Part shown: one piece after another, positions 1 to 8,439 of the stretch | How the letters are laid out: every line of letters begins with the position of its first letter | Position numbering within the stretch: position 1 is the first letter of the stretch | NCBI RefSeq assembly: GCF_040656415.1 | Contig: NZ_JBFAMC010000006.1 | Location: 1 to 64,000 of the forward strand | Length of the DNA: 64,000 bases | Direction: 5' to 3' | DNA from: Rhodococcus_F sp040656415 | GTDB lineage: Bacteria > Actinomycetota > Actinomycetes > Mycobacteriales > Mycobacteriaceae | Notes under the pieces: model-generated | Told to the model about the DNA's origin: nothing | Databases searched by the model: none | What the model saw: the letters and a program-made list of their open reading frames with translations, nothing else | Made by a program: the position numbers and the translations under genes

Positions 1-1126
1 TTTTGAGTAGGTCGGGGAATGCCCGCACGTACAGATCCCAGTTGAAGAATGTGTCTTTGAGTTGTTGGAGTGTCGATTTGGGTTGTGCTGCTGGTGTTTC
101 TGCGGTGTTTTGTGGGTTCAGTGCGGCCAGGGCGGCGAAGTCGGGGAGGTCGGGTGTGGGTGCGGCCTTGCTGCCGGGTTTCCAGCCTTCGGGCAGTGGG
201 CGCGGCACCCAGTCGGAATACAGTCGGGCCCAGGTGCCGTCGGCGATGATCGCGTCGAGCCCGGAGTTCAGTGCATCGATCAGAGGCTGGTTCTCCTGCG
301 CGACGGCCCAACCCATGAAGTTGTTGATGCTGAAGGTGTCCTGGACGATCGCGACCGGGTCACCGGGTGAGATGATGCCCAAGGCCTGCTGTGACGGCGC
401 CACCCAGGCGTCTATCTGTCCGGACAGAAGGTTCGCGTACGCGGTCGCGTAGTCCGGAAATTTCACCGGGTCGAGTCCCAGCGTGTTCTCCACGTAGTCG
501 TCCTGCACGGTGCCCTGGACGACGCCTATGCGGGTGGAGGAGTTCAGGTCGCTGAAACTCTGGATCGGCCCGTCGGTCGCGGCGACCAACGAGAAGTAGC
601 CGAAGTCGTAGCCGTTGGTGAAGCCGACGGTGGCACGGCGCTCGTCCGTCGTCGTGATGGACGACGACCCGACATCGAAGCGGCGGGCGGCAACCTGGGC
701 GAGCAGCCCGGCAAAGTCTGTGCCGACGAAGTTGATCTGCAGGCCTAGTTTGGCGGCGATGGCCTTGAGGAGTTCGTTGTCGTAGCCGGAGAACTGGCTC
801 TCCGAGTTGATGCAGATGCTCGGTGGTGCGTCCGTCAGGGTGCCGACGGTCAGGACACCGGGGGTGATCAGGTTCAACCTCGAGGTGTCGATCTGATCGA
901 GCGGGACGACGTTGTCGGTGGTGTACCTGTCCACGGCGGCCGGCCCCGACGCTGTCTCTACGTTGGTGGGCGCGGCAGTTGCCGAGCCGGGTCCGGGCGG
1001 GGAGCACAGATCACGCGCCGCCGTACCCGACGTGTTTTCGCCAGTCGAACACGATGCCAGCACAAGCACAGCTGCGAGCAGCAGTGCGGCCAGCACTCGA
1101 ACCTTCGCTCCGGCGGAAGACAGCAT
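1..1126 (-). CDS. Polar amino-acid ABC transporter, substrate-binding/permease fusion (3' end outside window)
   Basis: Exported solute-binding protein of family 3 that probably continues into a membrane permease. The reverse strand from the ATG at 1126 reads as one open frame of 375 codons to the window edge. Residues 1-26 form a lipoprotein-type leader with a Cys after LVLAS. The binding domain follows, with TVGTLTDAPPSICI, the GYDNELLKAIAAKLGL segment and FDVGSSSITTTDERR typical of the family. After the binding domain comes a linker ending in FFNWDLYVRAFPDLLK, which resembles the region just before the first transmembrane helix of GlnP-type permeases, so a binding-protein/permease fusion is likely. 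That last point is inference, because the membrane part lies outside the window. Substrate is probably a polar amino acid. Confidence 0.8.
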   Translation of the reverse strand, partial: MLSSAGAKVRVLAALLLAAVLVLASCSTGENTSGTAARDLCSPPGPGSATAAPTNVETASGPAAVDRYTTDNVVPLDQIDTSRLNLITPGVLTVGTLTDAPPSICINSESQFSGYDNELLKAIAAKLGLQINFVGTDFAGLLAQVAARRFDVGSSSITTTDERRATVGFTNGYDFGYFSLVAATDGPIQSFSDLNSSTRIGVVQGTVQDDYVENTLGLDPVKFPDYATAYANLLSGQIDAWVAPSQQALGIISPGDPVAIVQDTFSINNFMGWAVAQENQPLIDALNSGLDAIIADGTWARLYSDWVPRPLPEGWKPGSKAAPTPDLPDFAALAALNPQNTAETPAAQPKSTLQQLKDTFFNWDLYVRAFPDLLK

Positions 1127-1470
1127 ACTGAGAAGCCTAGCCTCGCTAGCCGGGTTCCGGCGGGCAGTCTATGCGGGGGGGCATCGGCGCACCCCTGCGC
1201 CATCCAGGCATCTGATTTTCATGATTGGCGCATTCACTCGCGTGGCGAGATCTGCTGCTGTCTCTTCGCCGGCCAATGTCGTGGGGGTAATCCTCCTTGT
1301 TGGGCGACAGGCCAGTACGAGCGCCGACAGCGGAGAGAAACCGAGCCGCCCGATCGACAAGCACTCCCGCGTGTCAGCTTCCCCAGGTGCGTCTCACCCG
1401 ACGCGTGAGAATCCGTTCATCGACCTCCGGCCCGGCTCCGACTCCGCCCAAGTGTGCGGGACGATATCGT
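1127..1470. other. Intergenic region, no gene supported
   Basis: This stretch lies between the 5' end of the ABC transporter gene and the 3' end of the PucR regulator gene, both on the minus strand, so it should hold the transporter promoter. The open frames through it are low-complexity shadows without a credible start or family resemblance. I see no clear hairpin terminator or palindromic operator. Confidence 0.4.
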
Positions 1471-2784
1471 CTACCGCAATACCGTTGGACCAAGGAATTC
1501 GCAAACCTGAAGGGCGAGAGCAAGGTCGAGTTTGCTGTGCCCGGCGATTCCGGTGCCCGGTTCGCCCAGTGCCTTGGTGACGCGGTACTTGACCGTATTG
1601 CGGTGCAGATTCATTTGCTGGGCGGTGTGCAGGTGGCTCTCGCCGTGGGCGAAGTATGTGCTCAGGGTCAACCGCAAAGTGGCTGCCTGATCGGTGTTCT
1701 CGGCGAGCGGGCCGAGGACCTCCCATACCCATGCCCGTGTGGAGTCGAGGTTCTCGGCCAGTAGCGACACGACGGCGACTCCGCGATCGCCGAAGCTGAC
1801 CACCGGCCGAGCGGGTGTGTTGGGAACGTTGGCGACGGAGTAGGCGGCACGGGCCTGTTCATGCGATCGGCGAAACCCTGTTATCCCGGCCGAAGGTAGT
1901 CCGATCGCGGTCCGGACTCCAGCCCTCGCGGGCAGTGCGGCTGAAAGTTCGGTGGTATCGATGACAGGTTGGCGACGACCGAATGGGAGCCAGGCCCAAA
2001 GTGTTTGGCGATCGATGGCGGTGACGATGGGAGCGGAATCCGTCGTGAGGTGGCGCGCAATGTCGAGCACGTAGTGGTCGAGCGTGTTGAGGCCCGCATC
2101 GTCGTCCGGTCCGGTCGACCAGAGGATCATCGCAACATGGGTCTGGTCGAGTCGGTAGTGCGTTTCGGTTTCGAAAGTGGATCCGTCGCTGCCCGTCCCG
2201 TTGAGGAGGGTGTGGATGATCGACGAGTGGACGTTGCCGCGGGCACCGAGCCACCGCCGCCGCTCCTGCTCGTATGCATCGAATACGTAGAGTGTGATCC
2301 AGTCGATGTAGCTGTACATAACCTCCGACAAGTGTTTGAGCACAGCCAATGTCATCGGACCCGGCAGCCCCAACGAGTCGACCTCGTCGTAGCAGATCTT
2401 TCTCAGGGCGTCCTGCCCCATGTAATAGGCTCGCACCAACGAGTTGGAAGACACGTCACGTTGGGCCAATCTCAGCGCGTATTCGACGGCCGCCGTCGTC
2501 GGTTGCAGGTGATCGACGGGAATATCGTTGGCGAGGACGTGGATGATCGTCGAGATGTTGCCCTGCACGCTGGCTTCGAGCAGTTCGACGAGTTGTGGGT
2601 CTTCATTGAGTTGGTCGACCTCGTGCGCGAGCAGTCCTGTCATCGCGTGAGTGATTTCTGCCTGCCGTGCGTCGAGCTTTCGTGCTATCCCGGCGACGAT
2701 GTCGAGGACTTCGGTCTCCGTCATAGCGGGCACCTGGGAAAGCTTGCGCCTCTCACCGGCCTGGCGGTCGCCGGCATTGCTCAC
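1471..2784 (-). CDS. PucR/CdaR-family transcriptional regulator
   Basis: DNA-binding activator of the PucR family, 437 aa. The C-terminal 50 residues carry the characteristic helix-turn-helix (HLHTAQQMNLHRNTVKYR), preceded by a GGDEF-like CdaR domain and an N-terminal helical region around VLDIVAGIARKLDARQ. The GTG at 2784 is chosen because AAAGGA lies six bases upstream. An ATG 20 codons earlier is in frame, but that extension is a shadow of a decayed gene fragment on the same strand. The regulator stands beside the VOC/FAD-oxidoreductase/DUF3556/acyl-CoA ligase run and could control it; this is inference from position. The ligand is unknown. Confidence 0.85.
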   Translation of the reverse strand: MSNAGDRQAGERRKLSQVPAMTETEVLDIVAGIARKLDARQAEITHAMTGLLAHEVDQLNEDPQLVELLEASVQGNISTIIHVLANDIPVDHLQPTTAAVEYALRLAQRDVSSNSLVRAYYMGQDALRKICYDEVDSLGLPGPMTLAVLKHLSEVMYSYIDWITLYVFDAYEQERRRWLGARGNVHSSIIHTLLNGTGSDGSTFETETHYRLDQTHVAMILWSTGPDDDAGLNTLDHYVLDIARHLTTDSAPIVTAIDRQTLWAWLPFGRRQPVIDTTELSAALPARAGVRTAIGLPSAGITGFRRSHEQARAAYSVANVPNTPARPVVSFGDRGVAVVSLLAENLDSTRAWVWEVLGPLAENTDQAATLRLTLSTYFAHGESHLHTAQQMNLHRNTVKYRVTKALGEPGTGIAGHSKLDLALALQVCEFLGPTVLR

Positions 2785-2801
2785 AGCGTATCCTTTCTGC
2801 T

Positions 2802-2888
2802 CCGACGCAGATTGCGTAGGGCGGATTGCGCGTTCGGTAGCCACGGCTGCTCGTTGATCGCATCGGCCGTCTTGTAGGTTTCCCGCTC
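2802..2888 (-). pseudogene. Chimeric remnant of a DUF3556 gene fused to the tail of an FAD oxidoreductase gene
   Basis: The reverse strand encodes YKTADAINEQPWLPN followed directly by AQSALRNLRR. The first part matches the C-terminal region of the DUF3556 protein at 4825-6666 (YKTADAINEQPWLPN, near 4960-5000). The second matches the C-terminus of the neighbouring FAD oxidoreductase (AQSALRYLRR, near 3410-3440). In the intact pair these two pieces are about 1.5 kb apart. The simplest reading is a second copy of the two-gene cassette that lost everything between the two motifs by internal deletion. The remnant overlaps the start of the PucR gene by no bases but sits directly upstream of its ribosome-binding site. 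Confidence 0.7.
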
Positions 2889-2941
2889 AGAGTCACTGGG
2901 CGGGGGGCCGATTAGATCACGGGTCATCTCGCGCGGGTCAC

Positions 2942-3334
2942 CTACGCGCGGGCCGCCTGGGCAATCTGGATCAGGTTGCCGCACGTGTCGTCGAAGACGG
3001 CTGTAGTTACCGGGCCCATATCTGTGGGTTCCTGGGTGAAGTGCACCCCGAGTCCGTGCAGCCTCAGGTATTCGGCTTGAACGTCGTCCACGGCGAACGA
3101 GGTGCACGGTATGCCGTCAGCGACCAGCGCGGTCTTGTATGACTTGGCCGCTGGGTGGTCGTCGGGTTCGAGTAGGAGTTCGGTTCCATCAGGATCCTCG
3201 GGTGACACCACGGTGAGCCATCGGAACTTACCTAGTGGAACGTTGGTCTTCTCTGTGAATTTGAGGATCTCTGTATAGAAGCGGAGCGCTTTGTCCTGAT
3301 CGTCAACGAGCACGCTGGTTACGTTGATTCGCAT
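2942..3334 (-). CDS. VOC-family (glyoxalase/bleomycin-resistance fold) protein
   Basis: Small metal-binding-fold protein of 130 aa with the paired beta-alpha-beta-beta-beta layout of the vicinal oxygen chelate family: RINVTSVLVDDQDKALRFYT at the start, ELLLEPDDHP in the middle and FAVDDVQAEYLRLHGLGVHF plus FDDTCGNLIQIAQ in the second half. The start is set at the ATG with AGAAGGGA nine bases upstream, which removes 14 weak upstream codons. Members include glyoxalases, dioxygenases and resistance proteins; nothing here fixes the reaction. It lies between the PucR gene and the FAD oxidoreductase on the same strand and may be co-transcribed with the latter. Confidence 0.85.
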   Translation of the reverse strand: MRINVTSVLVDDQDKALRFYTEILKFTEKTNVPLGKFRWLTVVSPEDPDGTELLLEPDDHPAAKSYKTALVADGIPCTSFAVDDVQAEYLRLHGLGVHFTQEPTDMGPVTTAVFDDTCGNLIQIAQAARA

Positions 3335-3394
3335 CGTGGTCCCTTCTGTCGACAGTGCCGGCGCCGAGGCCGTCATCGATGTTGTTGGCTGTGT

Positions 3395-4828
3395 TCACCG
3401 CGCATCCCCTCCGCCCCGTCGCAAGTAGCGCAGTGCGGATTGTGCCGCGTTGTATCCGCACATCCCGTGCGCTCCGGCACCGGGCGGAGTCGATGCCGAG
3501 CACAGATACGTGCCTGGCACGCCGGTGCTGTACGGGTCGAGGGCGACACGCGGTCGAAGCACCACCTGCGTCTCGTTGTTGGCGCCACCGATGATATCCC
3601 CGCCAACGTGGTTGGGATTGAACTCGGCCAGCCCGGCTGGACCGGTGCTGGTGGTCGCGACAATCCGATCCCGGAAACCCGGCGCGAATCGCTCGATCTG
3701 CGCGGTGATCGCCTCCGTCGCATCGCCCGTATAGCCTTGCGGGACATGTGCGTACGCGTACAGCGGATGCAGATCACCCTTCGATCGGGAGGGATCAGCC
3801 ACAAATTGCTGGCCCAGCAGCACATACGGTCGTTGCGGCATTTGCCCCAGGGTGACCTCACGCTCGGCGTCCGCGATTTCGGCGAAGGTGCCACCGAGAT
3901 GCACGGTACCCGCACGGCCGCATGCGGGTTCGGTCCACGGCACCTCGCCGTCCACGGCAAAGTCGACCTTGAATGCGCCGGGCGCGTGCTTGAATCGCTT
4001 GTACGCACGCGCGATCCTGTCGGGCAGTCGATCACCGAGTATGCCCAATGCGGCGGATGGTGCGACGTCCAGCAGGACCACGTCCGCTGCCGGGATGTCG
4101 CCCCAGGTGCGCACAAGCGCACCCGTGGTGATCTTGCCGCCGTGATCGGCCAGTGCGGCCGCGAGCGCGGTGGTGATCGACTGGGAACCCCCCTCGGCGA
4201 CGGGCCAGCCGTAGCGGTGACCCGCAGCGATGATCATCAACCCGACAGCCGAGGTCGCGAGACGATCGAGACGGTAGTAGGCGTGCGCGGCGACACCGCC
4301 GAAAAGCGCACGCCCCTTCTCGGTTCGCCACCAGCGTGCCGCCACGGTAGCCGGCAGCAACGCGCGGGGCCCGAAAGTCGCGAGTCGGATCGGGTGCCGT
4401 GGCACATTCGCGATCGGACGCATCAGGTCGGACGCCAGATCATCGAATCCGTCGGCGAGGTCCCCGAACATGCGCCGCCAGCGTGTGCCGTCCTCGCCGA
4501 GGCCGGCGGCGGTGGCGGAGACCGATCTGCGCAGTAGTCCAGCCTCGCCGGAGTCGAGGGGGTGGGCGCAGTCGATCTCCGGCCACTTCCAAGTCAACCC
4601 GTACCGCGTGAGGTCGAGCGTCTGCAGGTATGGCGATCCCGCTCCCATCGGGTGGAACGCGGAACAGTGGTCGTGCAGGAGTCCAGGAACGGTGAGTTCA
4701 CCCGAGCGGGTACCGCCGCCGATGGTGTCGGCGGCTTCGAGGACCTGGACACTGACCCCGTGGCGGGCCAGGTGGAGGGCGGCAGCGAGCCCGTTCGGCC
4801 CGCTGCCGACCACGACGGCCGTGGTCAC
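3395..4828 (-). CDS. NAD(P)/FAD-dependent oxidoreductase, phytoene-desaturase-like
   Basis: Flavoprotein of 477 aa. An N-terminal dinucleotide-binding motif, VVVGSGPNGLAAALHLAR, is followed by EAADTIGGGTRS, the arrangement of the amine-oxidase/phytoene-desaturase superfamily. A C-terminal FAD-contact region, GTYLCSASTPPGAGAHGMCG, is also typical. The start codon overlaps the stop of the upstream DUF3556 gene by 4 bp (ATGA), so the two are probably translationally coupled. The likely substrate is a hydrophobic lipid or isoprenoid, judged from the family and from the membrane protein and acyl-CoA ligase nearby; this is inference. Confidence 0.85.
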   Translation of the reverse strand: MTTAVVVGSGPNGLAAALHLARHGVSVQVLEAADTIGGGTRSGELTVPGLLHDHCSAFHPMGAGSPYLQTLDLTRYGLTWKWPEIDCAHPLDSGEAGLLRRSVSATAAGLGEDGTRWRRMFGDLADGFDDLASDLMRPIANVPRHPIRLATFGPRALLPATVAARWWRTEKGRALFGGVAAHAYYRLDRLATSAVGLMIIAAGHRYGWPVAEGGSQSITTALAAALADHGGKITTGALVRTWGDIPAADVVLLDVAPSAALGILGDRLPDRIARAYKRFKHAPGAFKVDFAVDGEVPWTEPACGRAGTVHLGGTFAEIADAEREVTLGQMPQRPYVLLGQQFVADPSRSKGDLHPLYAYAHVPQGYTGDATEAITAQIERFAPGFRDRIVATTSTGPAGLAEFNPNHVGGDIIGGANNETQVVLRPRVALDPYSTGVPGTYLCSASTPPGAGAHGMCGYNAAQSALRYLRRGGGDAR

Positions 4829-6666
4829 GAGTGCACTCCGCTGCCCTCGCCGCTCTCACGCATCTTCGGCTCCTCGATCATTTCCGGGTCGGTCAGTGCC
4901 CGGTTCGCATCTACCTCCAGTGTCCACTGCACGTCGAACGGGATGGGTCCGTTCGGTAGCCACGGCTGCTCGTTGATGGCGTCGGCCGTTTTGTAAGTTC
5001 CCCGTTCGATGACACCGAGCGCGGCGTCTATCACCTTGTATTCCTGAACGCCCTTGTGGATGGGCTGCGATTCGATCCACGCGACGAGGAACTCGCCCGG
5101 TGCAAAGTTGCATCGTCTCTGGATAGCTGCGATCAGGTGCTCGTTGTGGAAGTGGCCGTCACCGAAGTTGAAGGCGACCAGAGAATTGCAGCTGAATTCG
5201 GCTTCACGCAGCGTGTAGGTGTCGATGTCCTCTCCGAGATGGTTGATCATCAGAGAGAACAGGGCACGTCCCTGACTGTGTAGCGACCGGAAGCCGAGCA
5301 GTTGGTGCATCACCACGTCCGCCTCTTCCGGCGAGAAGGTGTCCAGAAGTTGGGTGCGGGTGATCTTGGCGGGGCGGGGGATGAACTGGTCGAGTTTCGC
5401 CTCGGCGCCCGGTGCGAAAGCCCAGGTTGCCGAGGCCCAGTTGCCGGCGTACTGACGCATTGACGGCAGGAACGAGACCAGGTCGGGTCGCAGGTTGCCC
5501 AGGATCGGGAAGAACAGCAGCCCGACGACGATTGCTGCGAGCAGCCACATGGACGACATGTCCGTGACGCCGTAGCCGTCCCATGCCGGGAACCCGGCGA
5601 ACAAGAAAATGGTTGCGAAGGTGAACAGCAGATTCCACTCGAGCGGCACCGCCAGCGGGAACGTCGACAGGATGAACAGGTGGAATGCGACCATGAGCAC
5701 CACTGCCGCCAGGGTCAGCGTGCGGTTGGTGGAGAACAGCAGCACCAGGGGTGTAGCCACCTCGACAATCGTGCCGAGTACGTGGGCGACGCTACCGGCA
5801 ACCTTGGACGGGCGCAGGTCCTCGGGGTAGTTGCGGTAGTGCGCGCGCTTGACCGCCTTGGACGGCATCCACGGGGTGTTGCTGATCATCGGCGGCACCA
5901 CCATGGAGAAGTGGTGACCGATCTTCGAGATGCCGGCGCCGACCCACACCACCACGATCAGTAGCTTGAGTGCGACGATCATGTCCACGAACGACAACGT
6001 CGCGGAGAACAGGATCGCAGGCAGGTACTGCTCGCTACGCGCGGCGAGGAAGATGATCTTGTCGCGAAGGCCGATGATGACCAGCAGTGCGATGATCGGG
6101 AACAACACGGCGGGGCGGACGAGGCCTGCGTTATCCGCGATCGCAGCGTCGATCGACGCGGTGTGCGCTCCTGGCAGGATGAGCGCGACGACGATGTTCA
6201 CAAGAAGTGCGCCGTACAGGGCGACGTCGAAGACGGTCCGCGTGTCACCGGAGGTCAGCGGCACCTTGCCCGGCCACGGTGCGAGCCGGATTGTGCCGGG
6301 GCGCAAGTAGTACCGGAAGCCGCCGGTCATCGGCTTGAAGTGGCCGGCGAGCGGGCCCCACGATCCGGCGAGGCCGATCGATTCGAGTAGCACCGTCCAT
6401 AGAATCAGCTTCTGATAGACGATCGGCTCGTTCCACCACGCCCCGACCTCGAGAACGTTGTGGCCGGATGTGAAGGTCGCGATGGACAGTCCCGCGCCGA
6501 TGTAGACGACGAGCAGCTTCAGAATGTAGATGGTGTGAACCATCTTCGGTGTTCCGAAACCGTTTTCGACCCAGTGTGTCGACGTAGCACGAATGCGGTC
6601 GAGGAACGGACGGTCGAGAAAGGTGGCGGGGTCGACTTCAGGGGGGTTCCCTGTCATGAATCCCAT
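4825..6666 (-). CDS. DUF3556 polytopic membrane protein
   Basis: Integral membrane protein of 613 aa. I recognise the mycobacterial/rhodococcal DUF3556 family from its N-terminus (NPPEVDPATFL), the VENGFGTPKMVHTIYILK segment and GSWGPLAGHFKPMTGG. Several hydrophobic helices follow in the first 400 residues. The last 190 residues are soluble and contain HFHNEHLIAAIQRRCNF and YKTADAINEQPWLPN. AAGGAG lies nine bases before the ATG. It is followed with overlap by the FAD oxidoreductase gene. Its biochemical role is not known to me; the setting suggests lipid metabolism at the membrane. A collapsed second copy of the pair's ends is found at 2802-2888. Confidence 0.85.
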   Translation of the reverse strand: MGFMTGNPPEVDPATFLDRPFLDRIRATSTHWVENGFGTPKMVHTIYILKLLVVYIGAGLSIATFTSGHNVLEVGAWWNEPIVYQKLILWTVLLESIGLAGSWGPLAGHFKPMTGGFRYYLRPGTIRLAPWPGKVPLTSGDTRTVFDVALYGALLVNIVVALILPGAHTASIDAAIADNAGLVRPAVLFPIIALLVIIGLRDKIIFLAARSEQYLPAILFSATLSFVDMIVALKLLIVVVWVGAGISKIGHHFSMVVPPMISNTPWMPSKAVKRAHYRNYPEDLRPSKVAGSVAHVLGTIVEVATPLVLLFSTNRTLTLAAVVLMVAFHLFILSTFPLAVPLEWNLLFTFATIFLFAGFPAWDGYGVTDMSSMWLLAAIVVGLLFFPILGNLRPDLVSFLPSMRQYAGNWASATWAFAPGAEAKLDQFIPRPAKITRTQLLDTFSPEEADVVMHQLLGFRSLHSQGRALFSLMINHLGEDIDTYTLREAEFSCNSLVAFNFGDGHFHNEHLIAAIQRRCNFAPGEFLVAWIESQPIHKGVQEYKVIDAALGVIERGTYKTADAINEQPWLPNGPIPFDVQWTLEVDANRALTDPEMIEEPKMRESGEGSGVHS

Positions 6667-6735
6667 CGCAAGGCTCCTTGAGGTAGTGGGGATATCGCCT
6701 CGGGGGCGGGCCGAGGTGTGGGGTGGATGGTGGTG

Positions 6736-8238
6736 TCAGCTCACAGGCTGGGGGTGGTGGCGGCTGCGTAGATCTGGTTTGTCGATCTTTCCGACGGGGT
6801 TTCGTGGTAGTGCTTCGACGATGTGGATGGCCACCGGAAGCTTGACTTTCGTGATTCGGCCGACGAGGTGTGCTGCAAGATCGTCGGCGGTGACCTGTGC
6901 TTCCGGGTAGGTGACGACGTACGCGACGGGCACTTCGCCGTACACCTCGTCCGGGGCTCCGATCACGGCTGCCTCCAGCACGGCGTCATGGGTGGCCAGA
7001 GCGTTCTCGATTTCCTTCGGGTAGATGTTCTCCCCACCACGGATGATCATGTCCTTGATGCGGTCGACGAGTGTGAGATAGCCGTCCTCATCGAGTTTTC
7101 CGACGTCGCCGGTGTGCAACCAGCCGCCGACGATGGTGCGTTCGGTTTCCCCTGGACGGCCGAGATAACCGCGCATCACGTTCGCACCCCGGATGACCAC
7201 CTCACCGATCGTCCCAGTGGGCACAGGCGAACCATCCTGGTCCACGATCGCGAGAGTCTGTCCCGGAAGCGCGGGGCCGACGGTGCCGAGCTTGCGAACG
7301 CCGTCCGGGGGATTGCACGCCGATGCGCAGGTACCTTCCGTCAGCCCGTACCCCTCGACGATGACGAGACCGAGGCGCTTCTCGGCGCGGTCGAGGAGTT
7401 CCTTCGAGATCGGGGCGGCTCCGCAGACAGCGAAACGCAGTGAGGAAAGGTCGGAAGCTGTGTCCGGTTGCGAGGTCAACAGCGCGTAGATGGTTGGGAC
7501 GGCAGAGAAGTACGTCGGGCCCAGCCGCGCGACGTCGTCGAAGAACCGTGCAGGCGAGAAGCGCCCCGTAATGCTCAGTTGACCGCCGGCCAACATCGGG
7601 GACAGAAAGCTGACGCAGATGGCGTTGACGTGGAACAGAGGCAGGATCAGCAGGCAGTGATCCTCGCTGGTCAGCGACAAGTGTCGTGCCATGGACGAGC
7701 TCATGAATTGCAAGTTGTCGTGGGAGAGCATGACGCCCTTGGGGCGTCCGGTGGACCCCGACGTGTAGATCAGAAGCGCCAGGTCCTCGCCATCGGGGCT
7801 GCCGTTCGGTGCCCAGTCTGATGGCGTCGTGGTCGCCATCTCGTCGACCGCGATGGTCGGCTTACCCGCGGAGGGTGCGTCAGGACCCTCGTTGACGACG
7901 AGAACCGCTGCCGCGTCGTAGATTTGGTAGTCCGCTTCGTTCGCGGTGAACGTGGGGTTGACGGGCGTTGCGGCAGCGCCGATTCGCCAGGAGGCCATCA
8001 GGGCGATGAGGAGTTCTACACGGTTGGGCAGCATGATCGCGACGACATCACCGTCGCCTACGCCCTTGTCGGACAGCTGTGCGGCGAACGCGTCGACCCT
8101 TTCGGCGAACTGCTCGTAGCTCAATTCGAGGCGGTCGTCGCGCAGGCACGGCGCCGCTGCGTGCTCCGAAGCAAGATCCCAAGCGAAATAGCCAATGTGC
8201 GACACGATTTCGTCCGCCCTTCGTCCGTTATGTGACAT
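6736..8238 (-). CDS. Long/medium-chain acyl-CoA synthetase (class I adenylate-forming, FadD-like)
   Basis: Activates a carboxylic acid to its CoA thioester through an acyl-adenylate. The 500-aa protein has the AMP-binding motif LLIYTSGSTGRPKGVML near residues 165-185, EGYGLTE, the TGDVGKLDEDGYLTLVDR hinge region, and the C-terminal catalytic-lysine motif PRNPVGKIDKPDLR. Length is usual for the family. It lies upstream of the DUF3556/FAD oxidoreductase pair on the same strand with a 69-bp gap and may share a transcript. The acid chain cannot be deduced from sequence alone. Confidence 0.92.
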   Translation of the reverse strand: MSHNGRRADEIVSHIGYFAWDLASEHAAAPCLRDDRLELSYEQFAERVDAFAAQLSDKGVGDGDVVAIMLPNRVELLIALMASWRIGAAATPVNPTFTANEADYQIYDAAAVLVVNEGPDAPSAGKPTIAVDEMATTTPSDWAPNGSPDGEDLALLIYTSGSTGRPKGVMLSHDNLQFMSSSMARHLSLTSEDHCLLILPLFHVNAICVSFLSPMLAGGQLSITGRFSPARFFDDVARLGPTYFSAVPTIYALLTSQPDTASDLSSLRFAVCGAAPISKELLDRAEKRLGLVIVEGYGLTEGTCASACNPPDGVRKLGTVGPALPGQTLAIVDQDGSPVPTGTIGEVVIRGANVMRGYLGRPGETERTIVGGWLHTGDVGKLDEDGYLTLVDRIKDMIIRGGENIYPKEIENALATHDAVLEAAVIGAPDEVYGEVPVAYVVTYPEAQVTADDLAAHLVGRITKVKLPVAIHIVEALPRNPVGKIDKPDLRSRHHPQPVS

Positions 8239-8365
8239 CAGACACTATCGACGGGCTTTGTGGTGTGAAACGGTCTCGGGGGCTCGAGTTCGGTCGGGGT
8301 GTTGTCAGTTGAGCACAAAAGAGGACGTCGGAGGGCTATCCCACACGACTGCGGGCGTGCAAAAA

Positions 8366-8401
8366 TAAGCAAGCGCTTAGAAATATCGGCACATGCCGAT
8401 A
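8366..8401. promoter_or_regulatory. Two adjacent palindromes between the LLM oxidoreductase and acyl-CoA synthetase genes
   Basis: TAAGC-AAGC-GCTTA (8366-8379) and TATCGGC-ACAT-GCCGATA (8384-8401, perfect 7-bp arms) lie in the 200-bp gap. Read on the minus strand, the second forms a hairpin followed by TTTCT and the first is followed by ATTTTTG, so the pair could terminate the LLM transcript. The left half of the first palindrome also resembles ANCAAG half-sites of TetR-type lipid regulators such as KstR2, so an operator for the acyl-CoA synthetase gene is the alternative. Confidence 0.45.
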
Positions 8402-8439
8402 ATCGCTCGCGGACAGGAAGGCGGCTGTGGGAATTACAT

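Noticed and set aside
360..1007. Long reverse-strand Arg-rich reading frame
   Set aside because: It is an out-of-frame shadow of the ABC transporter gene, whose true frame runs from 1126 off the left edge.
1969..2877. 302-codon plus-strand frame
   Set aside because: It lies antisense to the PucR gene, has the Val/Arg-rich composition of a shadow and no family resemblance.
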